Source: Nitrospirales bacterium
Lineage (GTDB): Bacteria; Nitrospirota; Nitrospiria; Nitrospirales; UBA8639
Reading direction: 5' to 3'
DNA: 64,000 nucleotides
Assembly: GCA_029261355.1 (NCBI GenBank)
Contig: JAJDBM010000052.1
Span: 1 to 64,000 of the forward strand
This document shows, piece by piece, positions 43,203-51,900 of the stretch (the stretch's first letter is position 1; each line of letters begins with the position of its first letter). Under the pieces are notes generated by a model. It did no database searches and had not been told where the DNA came from. It saw only the letters and a list, made by a program, of their open reading frames with translations. Both the position numbers and the translations under genes were made by a program.

Positions 43203-44216
43203 TTAATTTTCTGGGGCTTCAACAATGTGATTCTCAAACCTAGCGCAGCCTTCGGCTAATAATCGATTGGTTAACATTTCTCCTGGCCATTCGATCGGAA
43301 GGTCTGCAGTAAACACCCATACATCGGGCGATGTCCAAATTGGTCCATGATCTTCAGGTAATTCAGGATCAAAGAGGTCGGTCCATACAGGCATATAGAC
43401 GCCATTCCCACATTGCGTATGGAGATGCACAATCGTACGACTTCTCACTGGAGCTTCCAAGTCATGCCACACCGCTGCCGTTTCGTCAGCTAGCCGATGC
43501 AATCGCACGGCATTTTGAGCATCGAACATCGCATAGGCGGCATAGGACGGCGCTTCTAACATATGCGGCGCTGAGGCCACTTCAGGACATTGCGTCACAA
43601 TGCCTTGAATAAGCGCTTGGCAATCGTCTTCTTGCAAGGCTTTCGGCAAATCCGTATCTGTCATCCCCACAATTTCAAAAAACAAGAATGCAGTCGACTC
43701 AACAGGCGGATGTAATCGAGCGGCAATGGCTTGTCGTCTCTGAGAACTCGCCACACCAGTAATATGTTCATGTAATTTTTGGAGACTGAGAAAATCCAAC
43801 GTGGTATCGGTGAGTAAACGCGGCTCCACATTCACAACAGACCCCAGTGGTAAATGAAGATGCGTCCTCAACAGATCAGCTGTCATAACAGGGTCGAGTT
43901 TTAGCCCTAAGGGAATTTTCAAATTCACTTGGAGCGGAAGCTCTAATGCAGCAAGCACCGCATAGGTTTCCTTGTCTTCTGGCTGCCCCTCAATTAACGC
44001 AGAGCAGGAGGCCTCAGCCAGGAGATCAAACAACCATTCAGCCATCCCTTCATCAAGAGCCGCCAACACGGTTAAAACATCATGCTCCCGTTCCTGCTCT
44101 AACAGAGCCTGGAGGACTTCAATCGCCAACTCAGAATCACCATGATCATGACGACGAGCGTTAATAAGATGAATTAAGTCTCTTGTTAATGGATCAGGGC
44201 GATACCAACTCGACAT
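43203..44216 (-). CDS. Cytosolic protein of unknown function
   Basis: This encodes 337 residues without signal peptide or membrane helices. It is rich in Leu, Ala and acidic residues and appears helical in the first half. The second half has HLHTQCGNGVYMPVWTDLFDPELPEDHG and DVWVFTADLPIEWPG. It resembles no family I can name with confidence; a distant likeness to DUF2863-type proteins was considered but not supported. The gene stands alone, convergent with the PHP gene. Composition resembles the neighbours. Confidence 0.7.
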   Translation of the reverse strand: MSSWYRPDPLTRDLIHLINARRHDHGDSELAIEVLQALLEQEREHDVLTVLAALDEGMAEWLFDLLAEASCSALIEGQPEDKETYAVLAALELPLQVNLKIPLGLKLDPVMTADLLRTHLHLPLGSVVNVEPRLLTDTTLDFLSLQKLHEHITGVASSQRRQAIAARLHPPVESTAFLFFEIVGMTDTDLPKALQEDDCQALIQGIVTQCPEVASAPHMLEAPSYAAYAMFDAQNAVRLHRLADETAAVWHDLEAPVRSRTIVHLHTQCGNGVYMPVWTDLFDPELPEDHGPIWTSPDVWVFTADLPIEWPGEMLTNRLLAEGCARFENHIVEAPEN

Positions 44217-44628
44217 GGATCAACTTTCTATACACTTAGGGTTAGGCCAAAGATAAAAATCATTGTAGATGAATATCTCCACAGAAATATATGTGTTCCA
44301 CGCTAGCCATCGAGACAACTCGTTAGGCAGGGACACGCGTCCTGTAGGACATCGTACGGGTGGTCAATTCCTATCTAATGTAAATGTTTGGCTCAAAGGT
44401 TCGAATACTTTCCAGCTGGTTTAATGACACGTGTGCGTAGAACAGGATAAGACCATCTTTGAGAGCCAGCTGAGATGCGTACTTTGTTCATAAAGGCCAG
44501 ATGCCTTACGCACGTTTTGCTTACAGGTGCCCTGTAGGACACGGTACGGGCATGTTTAAGAGCCAACTGAGATGCGTACTTTGTTCATAAAGGCCAGATG
44601 CTTTACGCACGTTTTGATTACAGGTGCC
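44217..44628. other. Intergenic region containing duplicated repeats
   Basis: These 412 bases hold the repeats at 44341-44630 and no gene. The repeat units run into the 3' end of the yjbQ gene. Confidence 0.5.
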
Positions 44629-44630
44629 CT
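44341..44630. repeat. Duplicated 72-bp repeat with 20-bp satellite copies
   Basis: A 72-bp unit at 44462-44533 recurs at 44559-44630 with three mismatches, a 97-base period. A separate 20-bp motif, cctgtaggac followed by gtacggg, occurs at 44341-44360 and 44531-44550 with two mismatches. Inside the 72-bp unit, TGCGTA and TACGCA can pair. The last bases of the second copy form part of the yjbQ stop codon. The family is unidentified; it may be a REP-like or mobile non-coding element. Confidence 0.75.
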
Positions 44631-45042
44631 ACTCACCGATGATTTTGATGAGGACGCGTTTCTTTCTTCGTCCATCGAATTCAGCATAAAAAATTTGTTC
44701 CCATGGTCCAAAGTCGAGCTTGCCATTCGTCAGAGCCACGACCACTTCTCTACCCATTAATTGTCTTTTGATATGGGCATCACCATTATCTTCACCCGTT
44801 CCATGATGTCGATAGGGTTTCCCTTGTGGAGCTAGTTTTTCTAAAAATTCATCAAAGTCCTGAATCAAACCCGACTCATCATCATTGATATATACACTCG
44901 CTGTAATGTGCATGGCATTGACCAAAGCCATGCCCTCCCTAATTCCACTTTTTGTCACAGCACGTTCAATTTGCGGTGTAATATTAATATAGTCCCGCCT
45001 CTCTTCAGTTTGAAACCACAACTCTTCTCGAAAAGACTTCAT
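44629..45042 (-). CDS. yjbQ: YjbQ/UPF0047 family protein
   Basis: This encodes 137 residues with the YjbQ signature: [29 protein letters not shown] and [19 protein letters not shown]. Members show weak thiamine-phosphate synthase activity in complementation tests, but the physiological role is unclear. Length is normal and there is no signal. The ribosome site is weak. The stop codon overlaps the end of the second 72-bp repeat. Confidence 0.93.
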   Translation of the reverse strand: MKSFREELWFQTEERRDYINITPQIERAVTKSGIREGMALVNAMHITASVYINDDESGLIQDFDEFLEKLAPQGKPYRHHGTGEDNGDAHIKRQLMGREVVVALTNGKLDFGPWEQIFYAEFDGRRKKRVLIKIIGE

Positions 45043-45410
45043 CTTTTTTCTTACTCGCTGAAAAGGCTTAAAGAACTATTTTGCCTCAGGTTGTAGTGAT
45101 ATGCAAGACAACAAAAATCCACTCATCATTTTTTGATGACTCGCAATGTGAAACGACTGGAAAATGAATGTACATCGCATGTATTCCATCGCTGAAAAAT
45201 CCTAGCCTAATACTTCTTAGAAACACATGTCGATGAACGTCAGTTCAATGTCGAAATAGAAGCTCAAAGGTTTGACAAGGTATCCAAGTGGTGGTAAGAA
45301 GAATCTAATTGGTAGTTGCCCCTAGCTAGACTTAGATGAATGCCATAATCATGAAAGTGACTTTCTCCACATCCCCTCGATGACTATCCTTACCTGGGAG
45401 CATTCTTATT
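45043..45410. other. Intergenic region, nothing recognised
   Basis: These 368 bases lie between divergent genes yjbQ and the SH3-like protein. I see no repeat, RNA or clear operator. Confidence 0.4.
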
Positions 45411-45986
45411 ATGACTGAACTTGCTAATGCGGGCATCTTTGCAAACCAAACCTTAGGATGGTCTACCTTCTTTGCACAAGACACTCAAGAATCCGATCAA
45501 GATTTGGAATTTGATGAAGGCTTAGAAGACGACGACTTGAATCAGCATAAGCCACCAACCCGTCGTCCTCTTCTTTGGATTCTTCTCCTGTTAATTGTCG
45601 TCGGCGCAGTCTACTGGACGATGAAACCAGACCTGGCCAAACTTCCTGAACTTTCATCTCCCATGACAGCCGAAATCGAGGAGACTCATCCCCCTTCAGA
45701 AGTCTCTGAATCATCTCATCAAGATGTTGCTCAGGCAACTGTACCAAATCCACAATTTGGAGAAGGAGACGAAGTCGTCCTCTCACCTCAAGCCTCGAAA
45801 GAAAACCCCTCAGTGACTCTAGCCCATGACCCCGCTGGCCTAAAACCAGGCAAAAAACTACAAGCCGGAGAAATCTTGATCATTATAGATGGCGAAACTA
45901 TTGGGAAACAGTGGGTATATCACGTCAAAACCTTATCAGGGAACAATGGCTGGATTTCGGGAAATCTCCTGAAAAAGAAACTCTAG
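45411..45986 (+). CDS. Membrane-anchored SH3-like domain protein
   Basis: This encodes 191 residues. An acidic cytosolic N-terminus (about 1-50, DLEFDEGLEDDDLN) precedes one transmembrane helix (about 55-73, LLWILLLLIVVGAVYW), then a periplasmic Pro/Ser-rich spacer, then a C-terminal SH3-like domain (about 145-191; GEILIIIDGETIGKQWVYHV and NNGWISGNLLKKK). It probably binds peptidoglycan or a protein partner. No partner gene is evident. Confidence 0.8.
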   Translation: MTELANAGIFANQTLGWSTFFAQDTQESDQDLEFDEGLEDDDLNQHKPPTRRPLLWILLLLIVVGAVYWTMKPDLAKLPELSSPMTAEIEETHPPSEVSESSHQDVAQATVPNPQFGEGDEVVLSPQASKENPSVTLAHDPAGLKPGKKLQAGEILIIIDGETIGKQWVYHVKTLSGNNGWISGNLLKKKL

Positions 45987-46247
45987 GAACCTTTCATTCC
46001 CCCCCTGCCTCAATGATCTGTGAAACGCTCAAAAAATATCCCCTTCCGCATGAAACCCTAGATAGCCAAACCTGGCGAACGGCACCTCTTTCAATTCTAT
46101 AATTTGCCTGGTAGGATGACTTCCGATACTGGACGTCTCAAGCTATAAACGTCATTAGATAATTGCCTCATTCATTTGGTGGACGATGTCCCGCCCCATC
46201 ACATACTCCGTCATACCATTCAGGCATTCTGCCTGAAGGGAGAAAAT

Positions 46248-47129
46248 ATGTCCCCGCAAGAAGCCCAAACCTACTGCAAAAAAGTCACACAAGAAAGTGG
46301 TAGTAATTTCTACTACTCGTTCTTGTTTCTCCCATCTGATCGTCGAGAACTGATGTATACGATCTATGCATTTTGTCGAGAAGTCGATAATGCCGTGGAT
46401 GATCCACCTGGAGGAAGTGATCCACTTGAACAAGTGGGGGCTTGGCGCAAGGAAGTATCTGAAGCATATGAGGGCACTCCAAGTTTTCCGGTTACGATTA
46501 GCTTAGCCCACCATTTAAAGAAAGTGGATATTCCTCAAACCTACTTCCAAGATTTAATTTCAGGGGTTGAGATGGATCTCACCATCAAACGATACGCGAC
46601 CTTCGAAGACCTCTATCCATATTGTTACCGTGTCGCATCCGTCGTAGGGCTCATTTGCTTGAGAGTCTTTGGCACTCGCGCATCGGAAGCCAAGGACTAT
46701 GCAGAAAACCTCGGACTCGCTTTTCAACTCACGAACATTCTTCGTGATATCAGCAGTGACGCAGCCCAAGACCGCATCTATGTCCCTCAGGAAGACTTGG
46801 AGAGATTTGGCTACAAAGAGTCAGATCTTTTCGCCAGCAGACATACTCCACAATTTATTGAATTCATGGAGTTTGAATGTCAACGTGCCCGTGAGTATTA
46901 TGCCAAAGCACAAGAAATTCTCCAGACCTTACCGCCTGCCGATCGGCGATCATTAATCGTCGCTGAAATCATGCGAGGTATTTATAGTCGAATCCTCGAT
47001 AAAATTGAAACCAATAATTATCAAATATTTGGTCCTCGAGTAAGAATCTCGTCACTGAAACGACTCTGTATTGCTGGAAATATTTGGCTTCGCTCCTCCC
47101 TTTTAGGCACATCCACACAACAGGCGTGA
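46248..47129 (+). CDS. hpnD: Presqualene diphosphate synthase (HpnD-like)
   Basis: This encodes 293 residues from ATG 46248 (GGGAG upstream). Squalene/phytoene synthase motifs are YAFCREVDNAVDD (first Asp-rich) and LTNILRDISSD (second), with RIYVPQEDL. In the HpnCDE route it condenses two farnesyl diphosphates to presqualene diphosphate on the way to hopanoids. Its stop overlaps the start of hpnE (GTGA), so they are coupled. HpnC is not next to it. A phytoene synthase cannot be fully excluded, but the HpnE partner favours HpnD. Confidence 0.88.
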   Translation: MSPQEAQTYCKKVTQESGSNFYYSFLFLPSDRRELMYTIYAFCREVDNAVDDPPGGSDPLEQVGAWRKEVSEAYEGTPSFPVTISLAHHLKKVDIPQTYFQDLISGVEMDLTIKRYATFEDLYPYCYRVASVVGLICLRVFGTRASEAKDYAENLGLAFQLTNILRDISSDAAQDRIYVPQEDLERFGYKESDLFASRHTPQFIEFMEFECQRAREYYAKAQEILQTLPPADRRSLIVAEIMRGIYSRILDKIETNNYQIFGPRVRISSLKRLCIAGNIWLRSSLLGTSTQQA

Positions 47130-48508
47130 ATCCGCGAGTTCTCATAATTGGTGCTGGGCTCTCTGGCCTGACGACCGCCTTTCGATTACGTTCACAGGGC
47201 TTCGATATTTCTCTCGTGGACCAAGGGGTCCTCTGCGATGAGGCTAAACTCTCAGAATCGGTTTCTCGTACTGATTTCAGCTCTGCTCCTCTTTCCAATG
47301 CCGACAAAGAAAACTCGAGTTCCAATGCCTTTCCCATTGTGCTCCATGGATATCACCATGCCACATGGACATTGCTCAAAGAATTAGAAACTGACTTACT
47401 GCTCGACTCCCACCAGTCAGTTAAGCTTGAATTTGTGAGAGACACTCAACAAACCATTGAATTCAGACATTTTCCCGCCCCCTCCCCTTTACACTTACTC
47501 ATGGGGCTCTTGCTGTTTAAAGGGCTACCATGGCGTGACCGTTGGTCATTAATAAAAAAATTAGAACAAATATGGGAAGGGGATATTCAGCTACCACTGG
47601 ACCTGGACAGTCAACATGTTCACGCATGGCTCACCACATTGGGACAATCGGAAGAAGCATGCCAACACATTTGGGATCCTCTTTGCCAGTTTTTCCTTGG
47701 CATGACATTCAAGCAAAGCTCTGCTGAATATTTCACAAAAGTTCTTACAAATTTCTTTCTTTCCTCACGACAGAATTCTCGCACCTTCCTCCCCTCCCTG
47801 AACGAAAGAACATTATTCATTAAACCGCTCAGTGATCGAATAGCATCAGAGGACATCATTGTTCACACTGATCGTATGGCTACATATTTCCAATATGACT
47901 CAAGGGGGATTACTGGAGTAAAACTTGATGATGGTACGATCCTAACCGCTGACGTGTATGTCTCTGCATTACCTCGACGGAAATTCCTCTCATGTTTGCC
48001 CGAACGCTTATTGGCCAAGTTTTCATACTTTTCTAACCTTTCACAGTTAGATGAAATTCCGGCGCTCATTGTGCACCTTGAGACTCCAGATACCACGACA
48101 CATTCGAGACTGCTACTTTCCACCAACAGATTTCAATGGATAGCCATCCGACCTCACACGAACAATCAAACTCAGACGACCCTGATCTCATGTGTCGCAA
48201 CTAATAACAGAGAATTCCTTGATACACCCGATCAGCAGATCCTTCATGAACTATACGCCCAGGTCCCTTCCCTACTAGGTGATGCAATTAATTCCGCACA
48301 TCGCACTCACATCATCAGAAAACCTCAGGCCTTCTTGTCCTGCAAACCCAACATTTCGACCTTTCGCCCCCTTCAGAAAAGTCCTGTACCCAATCTCTTT
48401 GTTGCAGGACCTTGGACGGACACGACACTGCCCGCATCTCGCGAAAGTAGCATCCTCAGTGGAAACTTATGTGCGCAAGCCATCATCGATTCTCGCTCTA
48501 CACATTGA
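47126..48508 (+). CDS. hpnE: Hydroxysqualene dehydroxylase (HpnE-like amine-oxidase-fold flavoprotein)
   Basis: This encodes 460 residues from GTG 47126, which overlaps the hpnD stop. It has an N-terminal FAD-binding motif VLIIGAGLSGLTTAFRLRSQG, a middle domain with PFLPSLNERTL-like segments, and a C-terminal FAD contact LFVAGPWTDTTLPASRESS. HpnE reduces hydroxysqualene to squalene in hopanoid synthesis. The combination with hpnD is characteristic. Relatives include phytoene desaturases, but the context argues for hopanoids. Confidence 0.88.
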   Translation: MNPRVLIIGAGLSGLTTAFRLRSQGFDISLVDQGVLCDEAKLSESVSRTDFSSAPLSNADKENSSSNAFPIVLHGYHHATWTLLKELETDLLLDSHQSVKLEFVRDTQQTIEFRHFPAPSPLHLLMGLLLFKGLPWRDRWSLIKKLEQIWEGDIQLPLDLDSQHVHAWLTTLGQSEEACQHIWDPLCQFFLGMTFKQSSAEYFTKVLTNFFLSSRQNSRTFLPSLNERTLFIKPLSDRIASEDIIVHTDRMATYFQYDSRGITGVKLDDGTILTADVYVSALPRRKFLSCLPERLLAKFSYFSNLSQLDEIPALIVHLETPDTTTHSRLLLSTNRFQWIAIRPHTNNQTQTTLISCVATNNREFLDTPDQQILHELYAQVPSLLGDAINSAHRTHIIRKPQAFLSCKPNISTFRPLQKSPVPNLFVAGPWTDTTLPASRESSILSGNLCAQAIIDSRSTH

Positions 48509-48546
48509 ATTGACAAGGCTTCAATCGAGTTCTAAGATCCTCGATT

Positions 48547-49146
48547 ATGACGATTGATGAATTAGGGAAATCCCTGCACGACTGCCAAAAATGTCGTCTC
48601 GCATCTGGGCGCACCCAAGTCGTTTTTGGGGTAGGTAACCCCCATGCCGATATCATGTTTGTTGGGGAAGCTCCAGGACTTCACGAGGACAAGCAAGGCG
48701 AGCCCTTCGTGGGAGCAGCAGGAAAGTTGCTTACAGAATTACTCGAATCAATAGGACTGTCTCGAAAAGAAATCTACATTGCCAATGTCGTCAAATGTCG
48801 ACCGCCGGATAATCGCAACCCACAACCAGATGAAATTGAAACTTGCCAACCATTTCTTCTTCAACAAATTAAACTAATCAACCCTCAACTCGTCTGCAGC
48901 CTCGGGAATTTCGCGACACAAACACTACTCGGACAAAAAGTTGGAATCACAAAACTTAGAGGCCAAACATTTCAGCGCCCAGATTTCATGCTCTTTCCAT
49001 TACTCCACCCCGCTGCCGCCCTTCACCAAGGCAACCTCCGCATCCCCATGAAAGAAGATTTTCAAAAACTTAAAACTGTCCTCGAGAAAATGAAGAATCC
49101 ACAAAACACCTCACTCGCTTCACATTCCACAGAGGCTCAAGAATAA
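48547..49146 (+). CDS. Family 4 uracil-DNA glycosylase (Fe-S)
   Basis: This encodes 199 residues with four Fe-S ligands, C13, C16 (CQKCRL), C84 (VVKCRPP) and C100 (ETCQPF). The uracil-pocket motif is GEAPGLHEDKQGEPFVG and the C-terminal catalytic region is LLHPAAALHQGN. This is the type 4 (thermostable UDGa-like) class, which removes uracil from DNA. It is 38 bases after hpnE on the same strand and may be read through from it. Confidence 0.94.
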   Translation: MTIDELGKSLHDCQKCRLASGRTQVVFGVGNPHADIMFVGEAPGLHEDKQGEPFVGAAGKLLTELLESIGLSRKEIYIANVVKCRPPDNRNPQPDEIETCQPFLLQQIKLINPQLVCSLGNFATQTLLGQKVGITKLRGQTFQRPDFMLFPLLHPAAALHQGNLRIPMKEDFQKLKTVLEKMKNPQNTSLASHSTEAQE

Positions 49147-49389
49147 GACACACCATCCGATGCCGCAGTCCAACCAACACAGATGAATTTATTCTAAAAG
49201 GCCAAAACCGCTACAATTAGTTACACCCACCCATCATTAGTCCCCCCAACAGATATTCATTCCAAGGAACAACATAGCCTCCCTGTTTCGATTAAATTTC
49301 TTCCTATTCATTGCTGTAACCTTAATCTAAAACCGTATCGGTTCTACTCCCTGGTCGTAAATAGAATTTGCACATTGGAATGACCCTTT

Positions 49390-50325
49390 ATGACTTGCGG
49401 ATATCCTCTCAATCAGCGCTCAAAAAATCATTATCTTAAAGTTTTTCTTCTTTTTGGGAGTCTAATTTTCTCTGGATGTGGAGGAATACAGGTAGAGGGA
49501 CGATTCAAGATCATTCAAGCACCAATTTTTCCATTGGGTAATATTGGGCTCATAGAGGTAGACAATGAAAAGGTGGAGGCAGTGACTCTTGCTCCTAACC
49601 CAGAGTTAATTCCACAGCGCAACATGATGGTTAAAGCTTTAATAGGATCAGCTCATTGGGGAAAGAATGAAGCGCTTAATGGATTCTCCCTTTGCACGGA
49701 CTTTCTACAAGCAGATGATGATGTATATTCAGAAAAACCGTTGGAAGATGCAGTAGGAAAAATTGGCTTATTTTTAATCTTATGTCCACTAATGACGGTA
49801 ACGGGTGGTACAGTCGGAATATTAGGAGGTCCGTTCCTTGACCTTGAGCCCTTACCAACCGAGCAAAACTCTCTCCCTGACTCTGAGATTTTACAATATG
49901 TAATATTTCAAGACTGGATCATCAGAAAAATTTGGTCTCAATTAAGAGAACAAACCGATGTATCATCGTCAAAGCTAACCAAAGACTCGAATATAATTCA
50001 GTTTAGTAACAGTAACGAACCAATTAATTTTATAAAAATTTCCCCACTTCGTATCGGATTTTTCTCCATATCACACATTGATCGTGCCTTGCTTTCATTT
50101 GAGTTAAAGCTACGCATTCTATTCATCGATCAGGATGACCATGTTTGGGCAGAGCAGGAAATAGAAGCAACAATAGGAGAATTTATCTTTCATGAATGGA
50201 TTGCTGATGATGCAAAGAGAGTCAAAGATGCTTTACAAAATAGCCATGCGGTCATTGCCCAGCACATCCTAAAAGGTCTTCAAACAAATCTGGCTTCACT
50301 TAAGACAGGATCATCCTTAAACTAA
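49390..50325 (+). CDS. Predicted lipoprotein of unknown function
   Basis: This encodes 311 residues. A signal segment (about 17-29, FLLFGSLIF) ends at a lipobox FSGC, giving a mature lipoprotein starting CGGIQVEG. A hydrophobic glycine-rich stretch in the middle (LFLILCPLMTVTGGTVGILGG) could be membrane-associated. The rest is beta/alpha mixed and not recognised. Local GC is lower than in the flanking genes, hinting at a foreign origin. It stands alone. Confidence 0.75.
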   Translation: MTCGYPLNQRSKNHYLKVFLLFGSLIFSGCGGIQVEGRFKIIQAPIFPLGNIGLIEVDNEKVEAVTLAPNPELIPQRNMMVKALIGSAHWGKNEALNGFSLCTDFLQADDDVYSEKPLEDAVGKIGLFLILCPLMTVTGGTVGILGGPFLDLEPLPTEQNSLPDSEILQYVIFQDWIIRKIWSQLREQTDVSSSKLTKDSNIIQFSNSNEPINFIKISPLRIGFFSISHIDRALLSFELKLRILFIDQDDHVWAEQEIEATIGEFIFHEWIADDAKRVKDALQNSHAVIAQHILKGLQTNLASLKTGSSLN

Positions 50326-50479
50326 GAATAGCATCATACTTCCCTTACCTTGTCTTTCCAGAATCTAAGCAAACCTTGCATGAAGGTTAAAGTGCGTTAA
50401 TAGTCACACTCGATCCAAGAATCCATCATAAAACAATACATTTTTATAGCATTTGTCGGTAAAGAGTAAAACTCCGATG

Positions 50480-51121
50480 TTAGATAACTCCACTATCTCG
50501 AAGATCTTTGATCACACCCATCACCTGCGACGTCACCTCATCTACTTGAGCCCGCCTTGGCTTAACCTCCCTTGGAAAAGATAGGGGTGCACCATAACGA
50601 ACAGTAGCCTTACAGGGAATAAAAAGTGTCTTGAGTATAGATGACACTGATCGCTCTTTATCCCAAACGACAGAAGCTGGCACAATTGGAGCTCCAGTTT
50701 TGAGCGCAAGATAGCCAACTCCTGGATGTCCTTCTTCTACCCGAAAGTTGTCAAGGCCTCCCTCGGGAAAAATCCCAACAACACCATTTCCTCGCAACTG
50801 CCGCACCATCCGACGAACGGCATTAATATCCTGTCGACCTCTCCGCACAGGAATCGCGTCAAATGCTTCATATACCCATTGAAATCTGGAAGCATAAATT
50901 TCCTGTGCCATTAAGAATGAAATGGGACGCCCCGCTGATGCGAGCAAGACAAGAGGGTCGCCAAGTGATGAATGATCACTAACAACTAAAACCGGCCCCT
51001 TCTTGGGTAAAGGTGGTGGCATCTCAGCCTGAACCTGATACATGACTTGGCATACCATACGATTCAACCAAGACAACCACGTGTAATTGAAGGCCGGCAA
51101 TCTCTGCTTCATTCTGAGCAA
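50480..51121 (-). CDS. 1-acyl-glycerol-3-phosphate acyltransferase (PlsC family)
   Basis: This encodes 213 residues. The acyltransferase motif is HSSLGD (H50-x4-D55), and the glycerol-phosphate-binding FPEGG is at about 117-121. An N-terminal hydrophobic helix provides membrane association. It should acylate lysophosphatidic acid or a related lipid. It is a single gene; a second plsC elsewhere is possible, so I give no symbol. Confidence 0.9.
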   Translation of the reverse strand: MLRMKQRLPAFNYTWLSWLNRMVCQVMYQVQAEMPPPLPKKGPVLVVSDHSSLGDPLVLLASAGRPISFLMAQEIYASRFQWVYEAFDAIPVRRGRQDINAVRRMVRQLRGNGVVGIFPEGGLDNFRVEEGHPGVGYLALKTGAPIVPASVVWDKERSVSSILKTLFIPCKATVRYGAPLSFPREVKPRRAQVDEVTSQVMGVIKDLRDSGVI

Positions 51122-51299
51122 TAACTATCCTGAATTCTCATAACAGGCTCACCAGTTTTCCGAATAACCCAGGGAAGGAATAAAAACTTCAGATGAAAGT
51201 ACCTATGACAGGAAAGGCCGAATGGAGCAAAAAAGGAAGGAAGATGATGGAAATGGGGACTCACACGAAAAACTATCAAATAGTCGAGAGCTCTAGGCG

Positions 51300-51797
51300 T
51301 TAATCTTTCGAGACTGACTGCGGCTCTGTTGATTCTTCATCTATCGTTTTGATTTCACTAGAGTCTTGAGACTCTTCTTGCGTCTCATCAATTTCAGGCA
51401 ATTCATCAAATACGTCGTCTTCAGGATTAATATACCATCTAATAAGCATGTCATCCCACCACACGGTATCAACTTCTTCACCAGGATCGACACCTAACAG
51501 CTTAACATCTGCATCCGTCATGGCTTCATCAATCACTGTGGGCTTGAAGCGAGCTCGATCAATCACTTCTTTAGTCGCAAACCCACCAACGATCCAGGAC
51601 GGAAGATCAGCTCGACGGGACTTGTAAGCTTGCAATCCAAGCTTCAAGTACATAAAGACTTTACGTTGCCTCTCATCTTCCAACCCACTGGCTGGCAATG
51701 AGAGCATTTTTTCAATTTTTTTACGCCACTCCCTCATGTTGTATCTTGAGGTCATCAATTGGAGGGCTTTTTCACCTTCTGTTGTATCAAGCGGCAT
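51300..51797 (-). CDS. Protein with acidic C-terminal tail, unknown function
   Basis: This encodes 165 residues. The N-terminal part is basic and helical (MREWRKKIEKMLSLPASGLEDERQRKVFMY region), the middle has SWIVGGFATKEVIDRA and DTVWWDDMLIRWYIN, and the last ~35 residues are strongly acidic (Glu/Asp/Ser-rich). No family was recognised. GAGGAACG precedes the ATG. It lies downstream of the TldD/PmbA genes on the same strand, 104 bases away, so co-transcription is possible. Confidence 0.7.
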   Translation of the reverse strand: MPLDTTEGEKALQLMTSRYNMREWRKKIEKMLSLPASGLEDERQRKVFMYLKLGLQAYKSRRADLPSWIVGGFATKEVIDRARFKPTVIDEAMTDADVKLLGVDPGEEVDTVWWDDMLIRWYINPEDDVFDELPEIDETQEESQDSSEIKTIDEESTEPQSVSKD

Positions 51798-51900
51798 ATA
51801 TGGCGTTCCTCATTCGTAACTCGTTATGAACATGATGAATGTTACATGCATTATATAGCTCGGAGGCCACTGAAAAGCTAGAGCTACCACTAATCGTCGA

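Noticed and set aside
44390-44415. GGTTCGAATA, resembling a tRNA T-loop
   Set aside because: No acceptor or anticodon stem pairs around it; a chance match.
47126-48508. Carotenoid desaturase as the function of the flavoprotein
   Set aside because: Fold is compatible, but the coupled squalene-synthase-type gene and lack of carotenoid genes favour HpnE.
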